Source: Hyphomicrobiales bacterium
Lineage (GTDB): Bacteria; Pseudomonadota; Alphaproteobacteria; Rhodospirillales; JACKKN01
DNA length: 64,000 nt
Direction: 5' to 3'
Assembly: GCA_024236415.1 (NCBI GenBank)
Contig: JACKKN010000002.1
Location: forward strand, 372,001-436,000
Part shown: one piece after another, positions 32,672 through 40,290 of the stretch
How the letters are laid out: the number at the start of each line of letters is the position of its first letter
Position numbering within the stretch: position 1 is the first letter of the stretch
Notes under the pieces: model-generated
Database searches by the model: none
What the model was told of the DNA's origin: nothing
Seen by the model: only the letters and a program-made list of their open reading frames with translations
Program-made: the position numbers and the translations under genes

Positions 32672-32700
32672 AATAACAAAATATGTCAAACATTGTTATT
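32672..32700. promoter_or_regulatory. Inverted repeat AATAACAA-N13-TTGTTATT upstream of the antitoxin
   Basis: Perfect 8-bp arms (32672-32679 and 32693-32700) surround an AT-rich centre that contains TTGACA on the minus strand. It is the only AT-rich patch near the RHH-MNT start. This is what an autoregulated TA promoter would look like, with two half-sites for an RHH dimer pair. Confidence 0.6.
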
Positions 32701-32744
32701 CCGGGCCGCGCAGCGGACTTGACGCCCCGGGCCGGGAACTGACG

Positions 32745-32782
32745 GACACGGATGAACACGGATCGGAGCATGGATGAACAGG
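32745..32782 (+). repeat. Dispersed repeat (CACGGATGAACACGGAT family), copy 2
   Basis: GACACGGATGAACACGGATC, followed by GGAGCATGGATGAACAGG, aligns with the reverse complement of 6325-6357. Identity is complete over the first 20 bases and looser after that. It is intergenic in both places. Confidence 0.65.
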
Positions 32783-32874
32783 GGTGCCCGGCGCCCATCC
32801 CAATCCAACCACAGGCGGCAAAGGCGCCCGCGTGCATCCGTTTGGAATCGCGGCGCGCCGGGCGCGGGAACGAC

Positions 32875-32912
32875 GGGGGCGGGGTCGGGGTCGGGCGCGG
32901 GGTCGGGCGGGA
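32875..32912 (+). other. G-rich tract with G-quadruplex potential
   Basis: Seven runs of three to five G (GGGGGC, GGGGTC, GGGGTC, GGGCGC, GGGGTC, GGGC, GGG) lie within 38 bases with 2-3 base spacers. This satisfies the usual quadruplex pattern on the plus strand, about 160 bases before the TetR operator. It may also be a simple GGGGTC repeat of no function. Confidence 0.4.
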
Positions 32913-33031
32913 CGCCCCGTGCCGGAGCGGCGCAGCACCCGCACCGGTGCGCCGAAGCCGGCCGCCGCCTCGGCGCCCGCGCCCGCGCCCGCAAACAGGC
33001 TTGCACGGACCGGGCCGGTCGGCTATAAGAA

Positions 33032-33054
33032 ACATACCATATGTTATGGTTTGT
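33032..33054. promoter_or_regulatory. TetR operator-like dyad ACATACCATA-TGT-TATGGTTTGT
   Basis: Ten-base arms around TGT match at nine of ten positions. The dyad lies 75 bp before the TetR GTG and 16 bp before a possible leader ORF, in an AT-rich patch within GC-rich DNA. Its size suits a TetR dimer, so autorepression is likely. Confidence 0.65.
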
Positions 33055-33069
33055 ATCGAAGGGCCGACC

Positions 33070-33132
33070 ATGAGCTTTGCCGCCGCCCGCCCCTCCCCGG
33101 CTGCGTTCCGCCCCGCGGGGACGCCGCCGTGA
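33070..33132 (+). CDS. Possible 20-residue leader ORF coupled to the TetR gene
   Basis: ATG 33070 opens a short frame (MSFAAARPSPAAFRPAGTPP) whose TGA overlaps the GTG of the TetR gene (GTGA). GAAGGG lies 7-8 bases upstream, whereas the TetR GTG has no ribosome binding site of its own. Translation of this frame could therefore deliver ribosomes to tetR. No function of the peptide is suggested by its composition. Confidence 0.3.
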   Translation: MSFAAARPSPAAFRPAGTPP

Positions 33133-33713
33133 GCCGCCTGCGCCGGGACGACTGGCTGGACCTGGCCCTGGCCGCCCTGGCCGAGGACGGGCCGGACGGG
33201 CTGACCCTGGAGGCCCTGTGCGACCGGGCCGGGCGCACGCGGGGCTCGTTCTACCACCACTTCGCCGACCACGAGGCCTTCGTTTCGGCCCTGGTGGACC
33301 GCTGGACCGCCGACAACACCGAGCGCCTGGTGGCCGCCGCCGAGGCGCCGGCGGACGCCAAGGCGGGGCTCGACGCCCTCAACGACCTGACCTCGGTGCT
33401 CGACCCGCGGCTGGAGGTCGGCATGCGCCGCCTGGCGGCCCGGCAGCCGGCCGTGCGCCGGCGGGTGGCCCGGGTGGACGCGCGGCGCATGGAGGTCCTG
33501 GCGCGCCTGTACGGCGCCTACGCGGCCCTGCCGCCGGCGCCGGCCCGGACCCTGGCCGAGCTGATCTACACCGCCTACCTGGGCGCCATGCACGTGTGGC
33601 CCGAGGCCGAACCGAAACGATACTGGCAGCACGGCCGCGCCTTCTCGCGGCTGCTGGACGACGCCCTGCCCAACCTGCGGCGGCGCGCGCGCAAGGGGAG
33701 CCCAAGCACATGA
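33129..33713 (+). CDS. TetR family transcriptional regulator
   Basis: A 194-residue regulator with an N-terminal TetR helix-turn-helix (WLDLALAALAEDGPDGLTLEALCDRAGRTRGSFYHHFADHEAF) and an all-helical ligand domain that I cannot assign further. The GTG start at 33129 is set by the family N-terminus, which begins 5 residues later. A dyad operator candidate lies upstream. The stop overlaps the ATG of the YCII-family gene (ATGA), so the two are one coupled unit; the YCII protein is probably the regulated function or shares its substrate. Confidence 0.87.
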   Translation: MSRLRRDDWLDLALAALAEDGPDGLTLEALCDRAGRTRGSFYHHFADHEAFVSALVDRWTADNTERLVAAAEAPADAKAGLDALNDLTSVLDPRLEVGMRRLAARQPAVRRRVARVDARRMEVLARLYGAYAALPPAPARTLAELIYTAYLGAMHVWPEAEPKRYWQHGRAFSRLLDDALPNLRRRARKGSPST

Positions 33714-34003
33714 CCGACCGATTCATCCACGGCACCTACGCCGCCCTGTACCGGCCCGGCCGGGCCTGGATCCCGGACCGGCCGATCACCGGCCAACCCC
33801 TGGGCGCCCACGCGGCCTACCTGCTGGACCTGCACGCCCGCGACAAGGTGCTGATGGGCGGCCCCTTCGCCAACGGCCGCGGCGGCCTGGTGATCCTGCG
33901 CGCCGCCGATGCCGCCGAGGCCGAGGCCCTGATCGCCGCCGACCCGGCGGTGGCCGCCGGGGTGCTGGCGGCCGAGGTCCACCCCTGGCGCCGGCTGGCG
34001 TGA
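33710..34003 (+). CDS. YCII-family small protein
   Basis: A 97-residue protein with a ferredoxin-like YCII fold: RPITGQPLGAHAAYLLDLHARDKVLMGGPFANGRGGLVIL followed by an Asp/Ala-rich helix and PAVAAGVLAAEVHPW. The conserved His in the LGAHAAYL segment and the Asp after it are typical family positions. Family members include dehydrochlorinase-like and stress proteins, and most lack a known role. GGGGAG lies 8-9 bases upstream of the ATG, which overlaps the TetR stop. Confidence 0.75.
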   Translation: MTDRFIHGTYAALYRPGRAWIPDRPITGQPLGAHAAYLLDLHARDKVLMGGPFANGRGGLVILRAADAAEAEALIAADPAVAAGVLAAEVHPWRRLA

Positions 34004-34019
34004 TTCCGCCCGGGTCCCC

Positions 34020-34074
34020 TTGAAACCGGGAAAACTCGGACTATATTCCTGGCAGCTCTTTGCCATTGTGAATC
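34020..34074 (+). promoter_or_regulatory. Sigma-70-like promoter plus boxA-like leader, copy B
   Basis: TTGAAA (34020-34025), a 16-bp spacer and TATATT (34042-34047), then GCTCTTTGCCATTGTGAAT. Hexamers, spacer length and boxA-like core are the same as at 6177-6231. In this place the promoter could serve the crotonase gene starting at 34373, with a leader of about 320 bases. Confidence 0.55.
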
Positions 34075-34272
34075 CGAACACCACGCCCGGCGCGATCCCG
34101 CGCGGTTGGCCGGGTTCATGCGCCACGACGACAAATGACGACATTTTTTCCGCAAACCGGCATGTTTCGGGCGATTCCAGGGACTTGCCCCGACGACATC
34201 GGGCGCCGAATGGCCCGGAACGGCGCCGCGGCGGCCCCGGGCCGGCGCCGGCGGGCGGACACGTCGTCATTT
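34054..34272 (+). ncRNA. Candidate structured RNA or leader, copy B
   Basis: The block at 34127-34147 (GACGACAAATGACGAC plus five bases) is identical to copy A. A hairpin CCG-(C)-AAAC / GTTTCGG at 34150-34170 has a loop starting CGGC; its stem sequence differs from copy A but the pairing is kept. AAATGACGAC (34133-34142) pairs perfectly over 10 bp with GTCGTCATTT (34263-34272), closing a 140-base domain. GACGACATCGGG near 34191 matches copy A as well. The preserved pairing with changed bases is the signature of a folded RNA, though two copies are few. Confidence 0.4.
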
Positions 34273-34372
34273 CCGCCCCGGCCGGGCAATTTTGAAACGC
34301 CACCCCGGTGCGCCGCGCGGCGGCTGTGCTATGGTCGCCGCCGCACCCGATTCCAGCCAAGGACCGAGAACC

Positions 34373-35173
34373 ATGGACGAGAAACTCCTCTTCGCGCAGG
34401 ACGGCCACGTGGTCACCCTGACCCTGAACCAGCCCGACCTGCGCAACCCCGTCACCGACGCCGACTTCGTCGACGCCTTCATCGCGCGCTGCGAGCAGAT
34501 CCGCGCCGACCTGTCGGTGCGCTGCGTGATCATCACCGGGGCCGGCAAGGGGTTCTCGTCGGGCGGCAACCTGAAGCACATGCGCGACCGCGTGGGCACC
34601 TTCGCCGGCGGCGCCGTCGACATCGCGGACAACTACCGCACCGGAATCCAGCGCATCCCGCGCACCCTGTGGGACCTGGAGGTGCCGGTGATCGCCGCCG
34701 TCAACGGCCCGGCCTACGGCGCCGGCTGCGACCTGACCCTGATGTGCGACATCCGCATCGCCAGCGAGCGGGCCGTGTTCGCCGAGAACTTCGTCAAGGT
34801 GGGCATCATCCCCGGCGACGGCGGCGCCTGGCTGCTGCCCCGCGCCATCGGCCTGTCGCGGGCCGCCGAGATGACCCTGACCGGCGAGCCCATCGACGCC
34901 CGGACGGCCCTGGAATGGGGCCTGGTATCCCGGGTCGTGCCCCACGACGACCTGATGCCGGCGGCCCGCGACCTGGCGGCGCGCATCGCCGTCAACCCGC
35001 CGCGCCAGCTGCGCCTGGCCAAGCGCCTGCTGCGCGAGGGCCAGCACACGCGCATCGGGCCGCTGCTGGAGCTGTCGGCCACCTACCAGGCCGCCTGCCA
35101 CCAGACCGCCGACCACGCCGAGGCCGTCAACGCCCTGCTGGAAAAGCGCAGCCCCACCTTCACCGGGGAATGA
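34373..35173 (+). CDS. Enoyl-CoA hydratase/isomerase family protein (crotonase)
   Basis: A 266-residue crotonase. The oxyanion-hole segments are VIITGAGKGFSSGGNLKHM and VIAAVNGPAYGAGCDLTLMCDIRIAS, and FVKVGIIPGDGGAWLLPR carries the position of the catalytic acids: Gly/Asp here instead of the usual Glu-Glu hydratase pair, as in several side-chain-CoA enzymes. The ATG at 34373 has AAGGA upstream. It lies before a DddP-type gene, and an acrylate-CoA-type substrate would fit, but the hydratase pair is not clearly conserved so this remains a guess. Its 3' end overlaps the convergent TIGR02444 gene by 14 bases. Confidence 0.85.
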   Translation: MDEKLLFAQDGHVVTLTLNQPDLRNPVTDADFVDAFIARCEQIRADLSVRCVIITGAGKGFSSGGNLKHMRDRVGTFAGGAVDIADNYRTGIQRIPRTLWDLEVPVIAAVNGPAYGAGCDLTLMCDIRIASERAVFAENFVKVGIIPGDGGAWLLPRAIGLSRAAEMTLTGEPIDARTALEWGLVSRVVPHDDLMPAARDLAARIAVNPPRQLRLAKRLLREGQHTRIGPLLELSATYQAACHQTADHAEAVNALLEKRSPTFTGE

Positions 35174-35684
35174 GGGCGGCCAGCACGGGCTCCAGGTCGC
35201 TGCCGTCGTCGCCGTAGCCCGCCAGGTACAGGCGCGCGTTGGCGGCGGCGTCGGCGCGGCGCCGCTCCGGGTCGGTTTCGGGCCGGTGCGGCGGCGCCGG
35301 GGCCTGGGCATGCAGCAGGTCCTGGGTGACCCGCTCAGCGTCCAGCTCGGCCTGCACCACGGCGGCGCGCAGGGCCGCCGCCCGCGCCGCCGCCACCCCG
35401 GGGAACGGGGTCTCCTTCAGGGCCCGCTGCGCCGCCCACAGGGGCTCCACCACCGTGCGGTGCCAGGTCTCGACCGACGCCCGGGCGCGGTCCAGGGCGG
35501 CGCCGTCCAGGCGCCCGCCGCCGCGCCAGCCGATCCACACGGCGTACAGCAGCAGGTTCACGTCCAGGCCCAGGCGTTGCTGCAGGGCCAGGCAGGCCTC
35601 GTGCACCCCGGGCCGGCCGTACAGCGCCACGGAGAAATCCCAGAACGGGTTGCCGGACCCGGCGGCGGCGGAGGAGTCGTCCAT
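35160..35684 (-). CDS. TIGR02444 family protein
   Basis: A 174-residue helical protein that starts with NPFWDFSVALYGRPGVHEACLALQQRLGLDVNLLLYAVWIGWRG. This combination (xxFWxFSLxxYxxxGVxxxCLxLQxxxGxDVNLLLxxxW) defines the TIGR02444/DUF2390 family found in many proteobacteria. The function is unknown. It is convergent with the crotonase gene and overlaps it slightly. Its promoter must lie in the 146 bp shared with the DddP-like gene. Confidence 0.82.
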   Translation of the reverse strand: MDDSSAAAGSGNPFWDFSVALYGRPGVHEACLALQQRLGLDVNLLLYAVWIGWRGGGRLDGAALDRARASVETWHRTVVEPLWAAQRALKETPFPGVAAARAAALRAAVVQAELDAERVTQDLLHAQAPAPPHRPETDPERRRADAAANARLYLAGYGDDGSDLEPVLAALIPR

Positions 35685-35830
35685 GCCGACCTTGTACCAC
35701 GGCGCGCCGCCGGTGGCGAAATCAACCCACTGGATGTCGAATTCGGACGGGTTGCCGGCGGCAAGAATCGGCTATCATCCGGCCCGTGAACGGGACGCCG
35801 CCGCCGGCGGCAAGGGAGGGGAAGACGGCC

Positions 35831-37177
35831 ATGGCAAACGATCCCTACGTGCTGGGCGCGGGGCGCAAGATCGACCCCTATCGCCGCCCGGCCTCGGCCA
35901 CCGACCGCCTGCCCGACGGCTCGCCCAACGACGGCGACCGGGTCGAGATCGGGCCCACCGACCTGGCCTTCGCCGAGTGGGCGGCGCAGGGCATCACGCC
36001 GCCGGACCTGGACGCCCTGCGCCACTATCGCCTGGGGCGGCTGGTGGGCGAGATGGCGCGGCGCGACGTGGGCGGGCTGCTGCTGTTCGACCCCCTGAAC
36101 ATCCGCTACGCCACCGACAGCAGCAACATGCAGCTTTGGGTCACCCACAACCCCTGCCGCGCCTGCCTGGTCACCGCCGACGGGTACATGGTGCTGTGGG
36201 ACTTCCACGCCGGCGAGCACCTGTCGGCCCACCTGCCCCTGGTGCGCGAGGTGCGCCACGGCGCCAGCCTGTTCTATTTCGAGTGCGGCGACCGCGGCGC
36301 CGAGCACGCCGCCAACTTCGCCGCCCAGGTGGACGAGGTGATGCGCGCCCGGGCCGGCGGCAACCGGCGCCTGGCCGTGGACAAGATCGAGATCCTCGGC
36401 CTTCGCGCCCTGGAGGCCCGGGGCTTCGCCGTGCTGGAGGGCCAGGAGGTGACCGAGCACGCGCGCAAGATCAAGGACGGCAACGAGCTGAACGCCATGC
36501 GCTGCGCCATCACCGCCTGCGAGGCGGCCATGGCCGAGATGCAGGCCGCCATGCGCCCGGGCATGTCCGAGGTCGAGGCCTGGGCCGAGCTGCAGCGCGG
36601 CAACTTCATCCGCGGCGGCGAGTGGATCGAGACCCGCCTGCTGGCCTCGGGCCCGCGCACCAACCCCTGGTTCCAGGAATGCGGCCCGCGGGTCATGGGC
36701 GACGGCGACATCCTGGCCTTCGACACCGACCTGATCGGCCCCTACGGCTACTGCGCCGACCTGTCGCGGACCTGGAAGGTGGGCGACAAGCCGCCGACAA
36801 ACTACGAGCGCGAGCTGTACCAGATTGCGCTCGAAAACATCCGCCACAACATGGGGCTGCTGAAACCGGGGGTCACCTTCCGCGAGCTGATGGAGAAGGG
36901 CCAGCCCCTGCCCGAGCAGTTCCGCGCCCAGCGCTACAGCGTCATGTTCCACGGCGTCGGGCTGTGCGACGAGTACCCGTCCCTGCGCTACCCCGAGGAC
37001 TGGGACGCCTGCGGCTACGACGGGGTGCTGGAGCCGGGCATGTGCCTGTGCGTCGAGGCCTACATCGGCGAGGTGGGCGGCCCCTGCGGCATCAAGCTGG
37101 AGGACCAGGGGGTGATCACCGAGACCGGGTTCGAGAACCTGACCACCTACCCCTTCGAGGACTCGTTCTTGTCCTGA
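35831..37177 (+). CDS. dddP: DddP-type DMSP lyase (M24 peptidase fold)
   Basis: A 448-residue protein of the M24 fold with the special signatures of Ddd[41 protein letters not shown] and [18 protein letters not shown]. All six metal ligands are present (Asp298, Asp300, Asp310, His374, Glu409, Glu424), as are Tyr369 and Asp380 in VGLCDEYP. Relative to the residues I recall as catalytic in the Roseobacter enzyme, each is offset by exactly three. DddP cleaves dimethylsulfoniopropionate into dimethyl sulfide and acrylate, using iron. GGAGGGGAAG precedes the ATG. The 3' end overlaps the convergent fumC by 31 bases. A non-DMSP paralogue cannot be excluded. Confidence 0.85.
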   Translation: MANDPYVLGAGRKIDPYRRPASATDRLPDGSPNDGDRVEIGPTDLAFAEWAAQGITPPDLDALRHYRLGRLVGEMARRDVGGLLLFDPLNIRYATDSSNMQLWVTHNPCRACLVTADGYMVLWDFHAGEHLSAHLPLVREVRHGASLFYFECGDRGAEHAANFAAQVDEVMRARAGGNRRLAVDKIEILGLRALEARGFAVLEGQEVTEHARKIKDGNELNAMRCAITACEAAMAEMQAAMRPGMSEVEAWAELQRGNFIRGGEWIETRLLASGPRTNPWFQECGPRVMGDGDILAFDTDLIGPYGYCADLSRTWKVGDKPPTNYERELYQIALENIRHNMGLLKPGVTFRELMEKGQPLPEQFRAQRYSVMFHGVGLCDEYPSLRYPEDWDACGYDGVLEPGMCLCVEAYIGEVGGPCGIKLEDQGVITETGFENLTTYPFEDSFLS

Positions 37178-38580
37178 CCCCCGCCGGGCGCCAGCATGTC
37201 GGCGGGGTCGACCCAGGCGTCGAACTGCTCGGCGGTCACGGCACCCAGGGCCAGCGCCGCCTCGCGCAGGGTCAGGTCCTCGGCGAAGGCCTTCTTGGCG
37301 ATCTCGGCGGCGCGGTCGTAGCCGATGTGCGCGTTCAGCGCCGTGACCAGCATCAGCGACCGTTCCAGGTGGGCCCGGATGCCGGCCGCGTCGGCCTCGA
37401 TCCCAACGACGCAGTTGGCGCGGAAGGACTCGCAGGCGTCGCCGATCAGCCGCGCCGACTGCAGCAGGTTGAAGATCATCACCGGCTTGTAGGTGTTGAG
37501 CTCGAAGTGGCCGCCGGCGCCGGCCACGGTGATGGTCACGTGGTTGCCCATGACCTGGGCGCAGACCATGGCCAGGGCCTCGGCCTGGGTCGGGTTGACC
37601 TTGCCCGGCATGATCGACGAGCCGGGCTCGTTGGCCGGCAGGCGCAGCTCGCCCAGGCCGCTGCGCGGGCCCGAGCCCATCAGGCGGATGTCGTTGGCGA
37701 TCTTGGTCAGCGACGCGGCCACGGTGTTGAGGGCGCCCGAGGCCTCGACCAGGGCGTCGTGGCCGGCCAGGGCCTCGAACTTGTTGGCCGCGGTCACGAA
37801 CGGCAAGCCGGTCAGCTCGGCCACCCGGGCGGCGAAGGCCTCGGCGAACCCCGGCGCGGCGTTCAGGCCCGTGCCCACCGCCGTGCCGCCCTGGGCCAGC
37901 TGGTACAGCGCCGGCAGGGCGGCCTCCAGGCGGCGCACCCCCTGGGCCGCCTGGTGGGCGTAGCCCGAGAATTCCTGGCCCAGGGTCAGGGGGGTGGCGT
38001 CCATCAGGTGGGTGCGGCCGATCTTGACGATGCCCTGGAATTCCTCGGCCTTGGCGGCCAGGGCGTCGGCCAGAGCGGCCAGGGCCGGGATGGTGGCCCC
38101 TGCCAGTTGCCGGGCGGCGGCGATGTGCATGGCGGTGGGGAACGAGTCGTTGGACGACTGGCCCCGGTTGACGTGGTCGTTGGGGTGCACCGGGTCCTTG
38201 CCGCCGCGCCGGCCGGTCAGGATCTCGTTGGCGCGGCCGGCGATGACCTCGTTGGCGTTCATGTTGCTCTGGGTGCCCGAGCCGGTCTGCCACACCACCA
38301 GCGGGAACTCGCCGTCGTGGGCGCCGTCGGCGACCTCGGCGGCGGCCTGGGCGATGGCCCGGCCCAGGCCGGGGTCGAGCACGCCCAGGTCCATGTTGGC
38401 CTTCGCCGCCGCCAGCTTCTGCAGGCCCAGCGCCCGCACCAGGGCCGCGGGCAGGCGCTCGCCGCCGATGCGGAAGTTGTGCAGGGACCGCTGGGTCTGG
38501 GCGCCCCAGTAGCGGTCGGCCGGCACGTCCACGGGGCCCATGGAATCGTGCTCCCGGCGCAGGGTCGTGTCTTCGGTCAT
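37147..38580 (-). CDS. fumC: Class II fumarate hydratase
   Basis: A 477-residue class II fumarase interconverting fumarate and malate in the TCA cycle as a homotetramer. The full set of family motifs is visible: [59 protein letters not shown], the catalytic loop [13 protein letters not shown], and a normal C-terminal domain. The ATG at 38580 begins right before the conserved [11 protein letters not shown]. The gene is convergent with dddP with a 31-base overlap of the coding ends. Confidence 0.95.
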   Translation of the reverse strand: MTEDTTLRREHDSMGPVDVPADRYWGAQTQRSLHNFRIGGERLPAALVRALGLQKLAAAKANMDLGVLDPGLGRAIAQAAAEVADGAHDGEFPLVVWQTGSGTQSNMNANEVIAGRANEILTGRRGGKDPVHPNDHVNRGQSSNDSFPTAMHIAAARQLAGATIPALAALADALAAKAEEFQGIVKIGRTHLMDATPLTLGQEFSGYAHQAAQGVRRLEAALPALYQLAQGGTAVGTGLNAAPGFAEAFAARVAELTGLPFVTAANKFEALAGHDALVEASGALNTVAASLTKIANDIRLMGSGPRSGLGELRLPANEPGSSIMPGKVNPTQAEALAMVCAQVMGNHVTITVAGAGGHFELNTYKPVMIFNLLQSARLIGDACESFRANCVVGIEADAAGIRAHLERSLMLVTALNAHIGYDRAAEIAKKAFAEDLTLREAALALGAVTAEQFDAWVDPADMLAPGGGQDKNESSKG

Positions 38581-38751
38581 GGCCTTGGCCCTCCTGTCCG
38601 CGTCGTTCGCCCCGCCCCGGGTCCGGCCGCCGGCCGCGCCCGGGGACCGGGTCAAGGATAGGCCCTCGCGGCCGCCGTTGCACGGCCCGCGTGTCGCCGC
38701 GGGAAAGGCCGAACCTGTGGGAATCGCGGCGAAAAATGGGTAAGATGGGCC

Positions 38752-40284
38752 ATGAACAACGTGCAGGACTCCGCCCCACAGGCGGCCGCCGGCGACGGGT
38801 CGGAAAAGATGCGGCCACGGATCCTGGTGGTCGAGGACCGCCAGGAGATCGGCGACGTCATCGTCGAGGCGTTGAAGGACGAGGACTACGAGGTCCTGCG
38901 CGCCGGCGACGGCGTGCGCGCCGTGCAGGTCGCCTACGACGGCGGCCTGAACCTGGCCATCCTGGACATCGAACTGCCGGCCATGAACGGGTTCGAGGTG
39001 CTGAAGGCCCTGCGCATCCGCTATTCCGAGGCCGAGCTGCCGGTGATCATGCTGTCCGGCCGCCGAGCCGCCGACGACATGGTCGAGGCGCTGAAGATCG
39101 GCGCCAGCGACTACATGACCAAGCCGTTCGACATCAACGTCCTGCTGGCCCGGGTGCGGCGGCACCTGTCGCACCAGCGGATCGAGGAGACCCTGCTGGG
39201 CAAGGCCCTGTACGACCTGTGGGACCTGGGGCGCAACGCCATCCTGGCCTGGAGCCCGGCGCCGGGCGGGTTCGAGGTCCTGGCCGTGGCCAACGAGCAC
39301 CTGGCCACGGCATCGGTGCGCGACGACGCGCGCGAATCCATCCTCACCCACCTGGCCGGCCCCAAGCAAATGACCCGCGCCGAGCTGCAGGAGTTCGCCG
39401 CCCTGTTCGACGCGGCGCCACGGCGCATCGAGCTGACCCAGACCCTGGGCGAGCGCCTGAGCCACGCCACCATCGAGAGCCTGGTGCGGCGGCACAGCGT
39501 GTCCCTGTCCCACGACCGGGCGGTGGCCCTGTTCGACATCGTCGGCTTCTCGCTGTTCTCGCCGCTGGAGCAGGTGGCGATCCTGAACAGCCTGTCCCAT
39601 TCCCTGAATTCGGCCCACAACCGGCTGAGCGACCGCCAGATCGACATCAACTTCGCCCGCTCGACCACCGGCGACGGGTTCTACATCTGGAATCGCGACA
39701 CGGGGGTCGACGCCAACGTCAACCTGTACCATTTCATGCACCTGGCCCTGGCCGACAACGCCATCGCCTTCGCCAAGGCCCAGGCGCCGACGGTGCCGCG
39801 CCTGCGCGCCTGCTTCCAGATCGGCAGCCACTACGAGTTCCACCAGTCCGAGGGCCTGAGCCCGACCACGTCCAAGTACATCGTCGGCGAGGTGACCATC
39901 GAGCTGGCGCGCATGATCGACAAGGCCCTGCCCGGGCAGATCCTGGTCGGCGACTTCCGGGTCAGCATGCCCGACTACAAGATCGGCGCCATCAAGGAGG
40001 TCGACAGCGTCACCTTCATCGAGGAGACGCAGGAAACCCTGTCGCGGCTGAGCGGCCTGCAACTGGGCGACGACAGGATCGAGTCCATCAAGTGCTACCT
40101 GACGGGCGCCAAGGGCACCGACGGCGAGTTCGGGATCAAGAAGTACCGGGTCGTCGACAAGCACGGCGGCGCGCGGCTGGTCTACAACGCCAAGGTCAAC
40201 ATCCACCGCCACGGCGAGGAGCCCATCTTTCTGGGCATCCAGGACCAGGACCTGGAAAGCTTCGCCCCGGTGGTCGGGGCCTGA
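38752..40284 (+). CDS. Response regulator with class III cyclase-like output domain
   Basis: A 510-residue protein. The N-terminal receiver domain (22-140) has its phospho-acceptor Asp72 (AILDIELP) and the conserved Lys in TKPFD. A linker (about 145-250) is followed by a class III nucleotide-cyclase-like domain (about 255-440): [11 protein letters not shown] with Asp262 and TTGDGFYIW with Asp308 give the two metal positions. The usual lysine/aspartate purine-selecting residues and NxxxR are not evident ([12 protein letters not shown] is the likely equivalent), so cyclase activity is doubtful. The C-terminal 60 residues are unknown. It is convergent with the REC-EAL gene (6-base gap) and probably served by the hybrid kinase beyond. 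Confidence 0.75.
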   Translation: MNNVQDSAPQAAAGDGSEKMRPRILVVEDRQEIGDVIVEALKDEDYEVLRAGDGVRAVQVAYDGGLNLAILDIELPAMNGFEVLKALRIRYSEAELPVIMLSGRRAADDMVEALKIGASDYMTKPFDINVLLARVRRHLSHQRIEETLLGKALYDLWDLGRNAILAWSPAPGGFEVLAVANEHLATASVRDDARESILTHLAGPKQMTRAELQEFAALFDAAPRRIELTQTLGERLSHATIESLVRRHSVSLSHDRAVALFDIVGFSLFSPLEQVAILNSLSHSLNSAHNRLSDRQIDINFARSTTGDGFYIWNRDTGVDANVNLYHFMHLALADNAIAFAKAQAPTVPRLRACFQIGSHYEFHQSEGLSPTTSKYIVGEVTIELARMIDKALPGQILVGDFRVSMPDYKIGAIKEVDSVTFIEETQETLSRLSGLQLGDDRIESIKCYLTGAKGTDGEFGIKKYRVVDKHGGARLVYNAKVNIHRHGEEPIFLGIQDQDLESFAPVVGA

Positions 40285-40290
40285 CCCGGG

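Larger units (their letters stand above)
32641..33128. other. Divergent intergenic region, 488 bp
   Basis: It lies between the antitoxin gene (minus) and the TetR gene (plus). It holds an AT-rich operator-like dyad next to the antitoxin gene, a dispersed repeat, a G-rich tract, a TetR operator-like dyad and a possible 20-codon leader, each listed separately. The rest is GC-rich with no recognisable gene. Confidence 0.6.
34004..34372. other. Intergenic region holding copy B of the promoter/RNA element
   Basis: The 369 bp between the YCII gene and the crotonase gene, both on the plus strand. Nearly all of it is taken up by the element at 34020-34272. The last 100 bp are GC-rich and lead to the crotonase ribosome binding site (AAGGA). 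No open frame is convincing. Confidence 0.6.

Noticed and set aside
35239..38661. A 1140-codon plus-strand frame spanning TIGR02444, dddP and fumC
   Set aside because: It runs through three well-supported genes in a different frame or strand and has the Arg/Gly/Pro-rich composition of a shadow frame.
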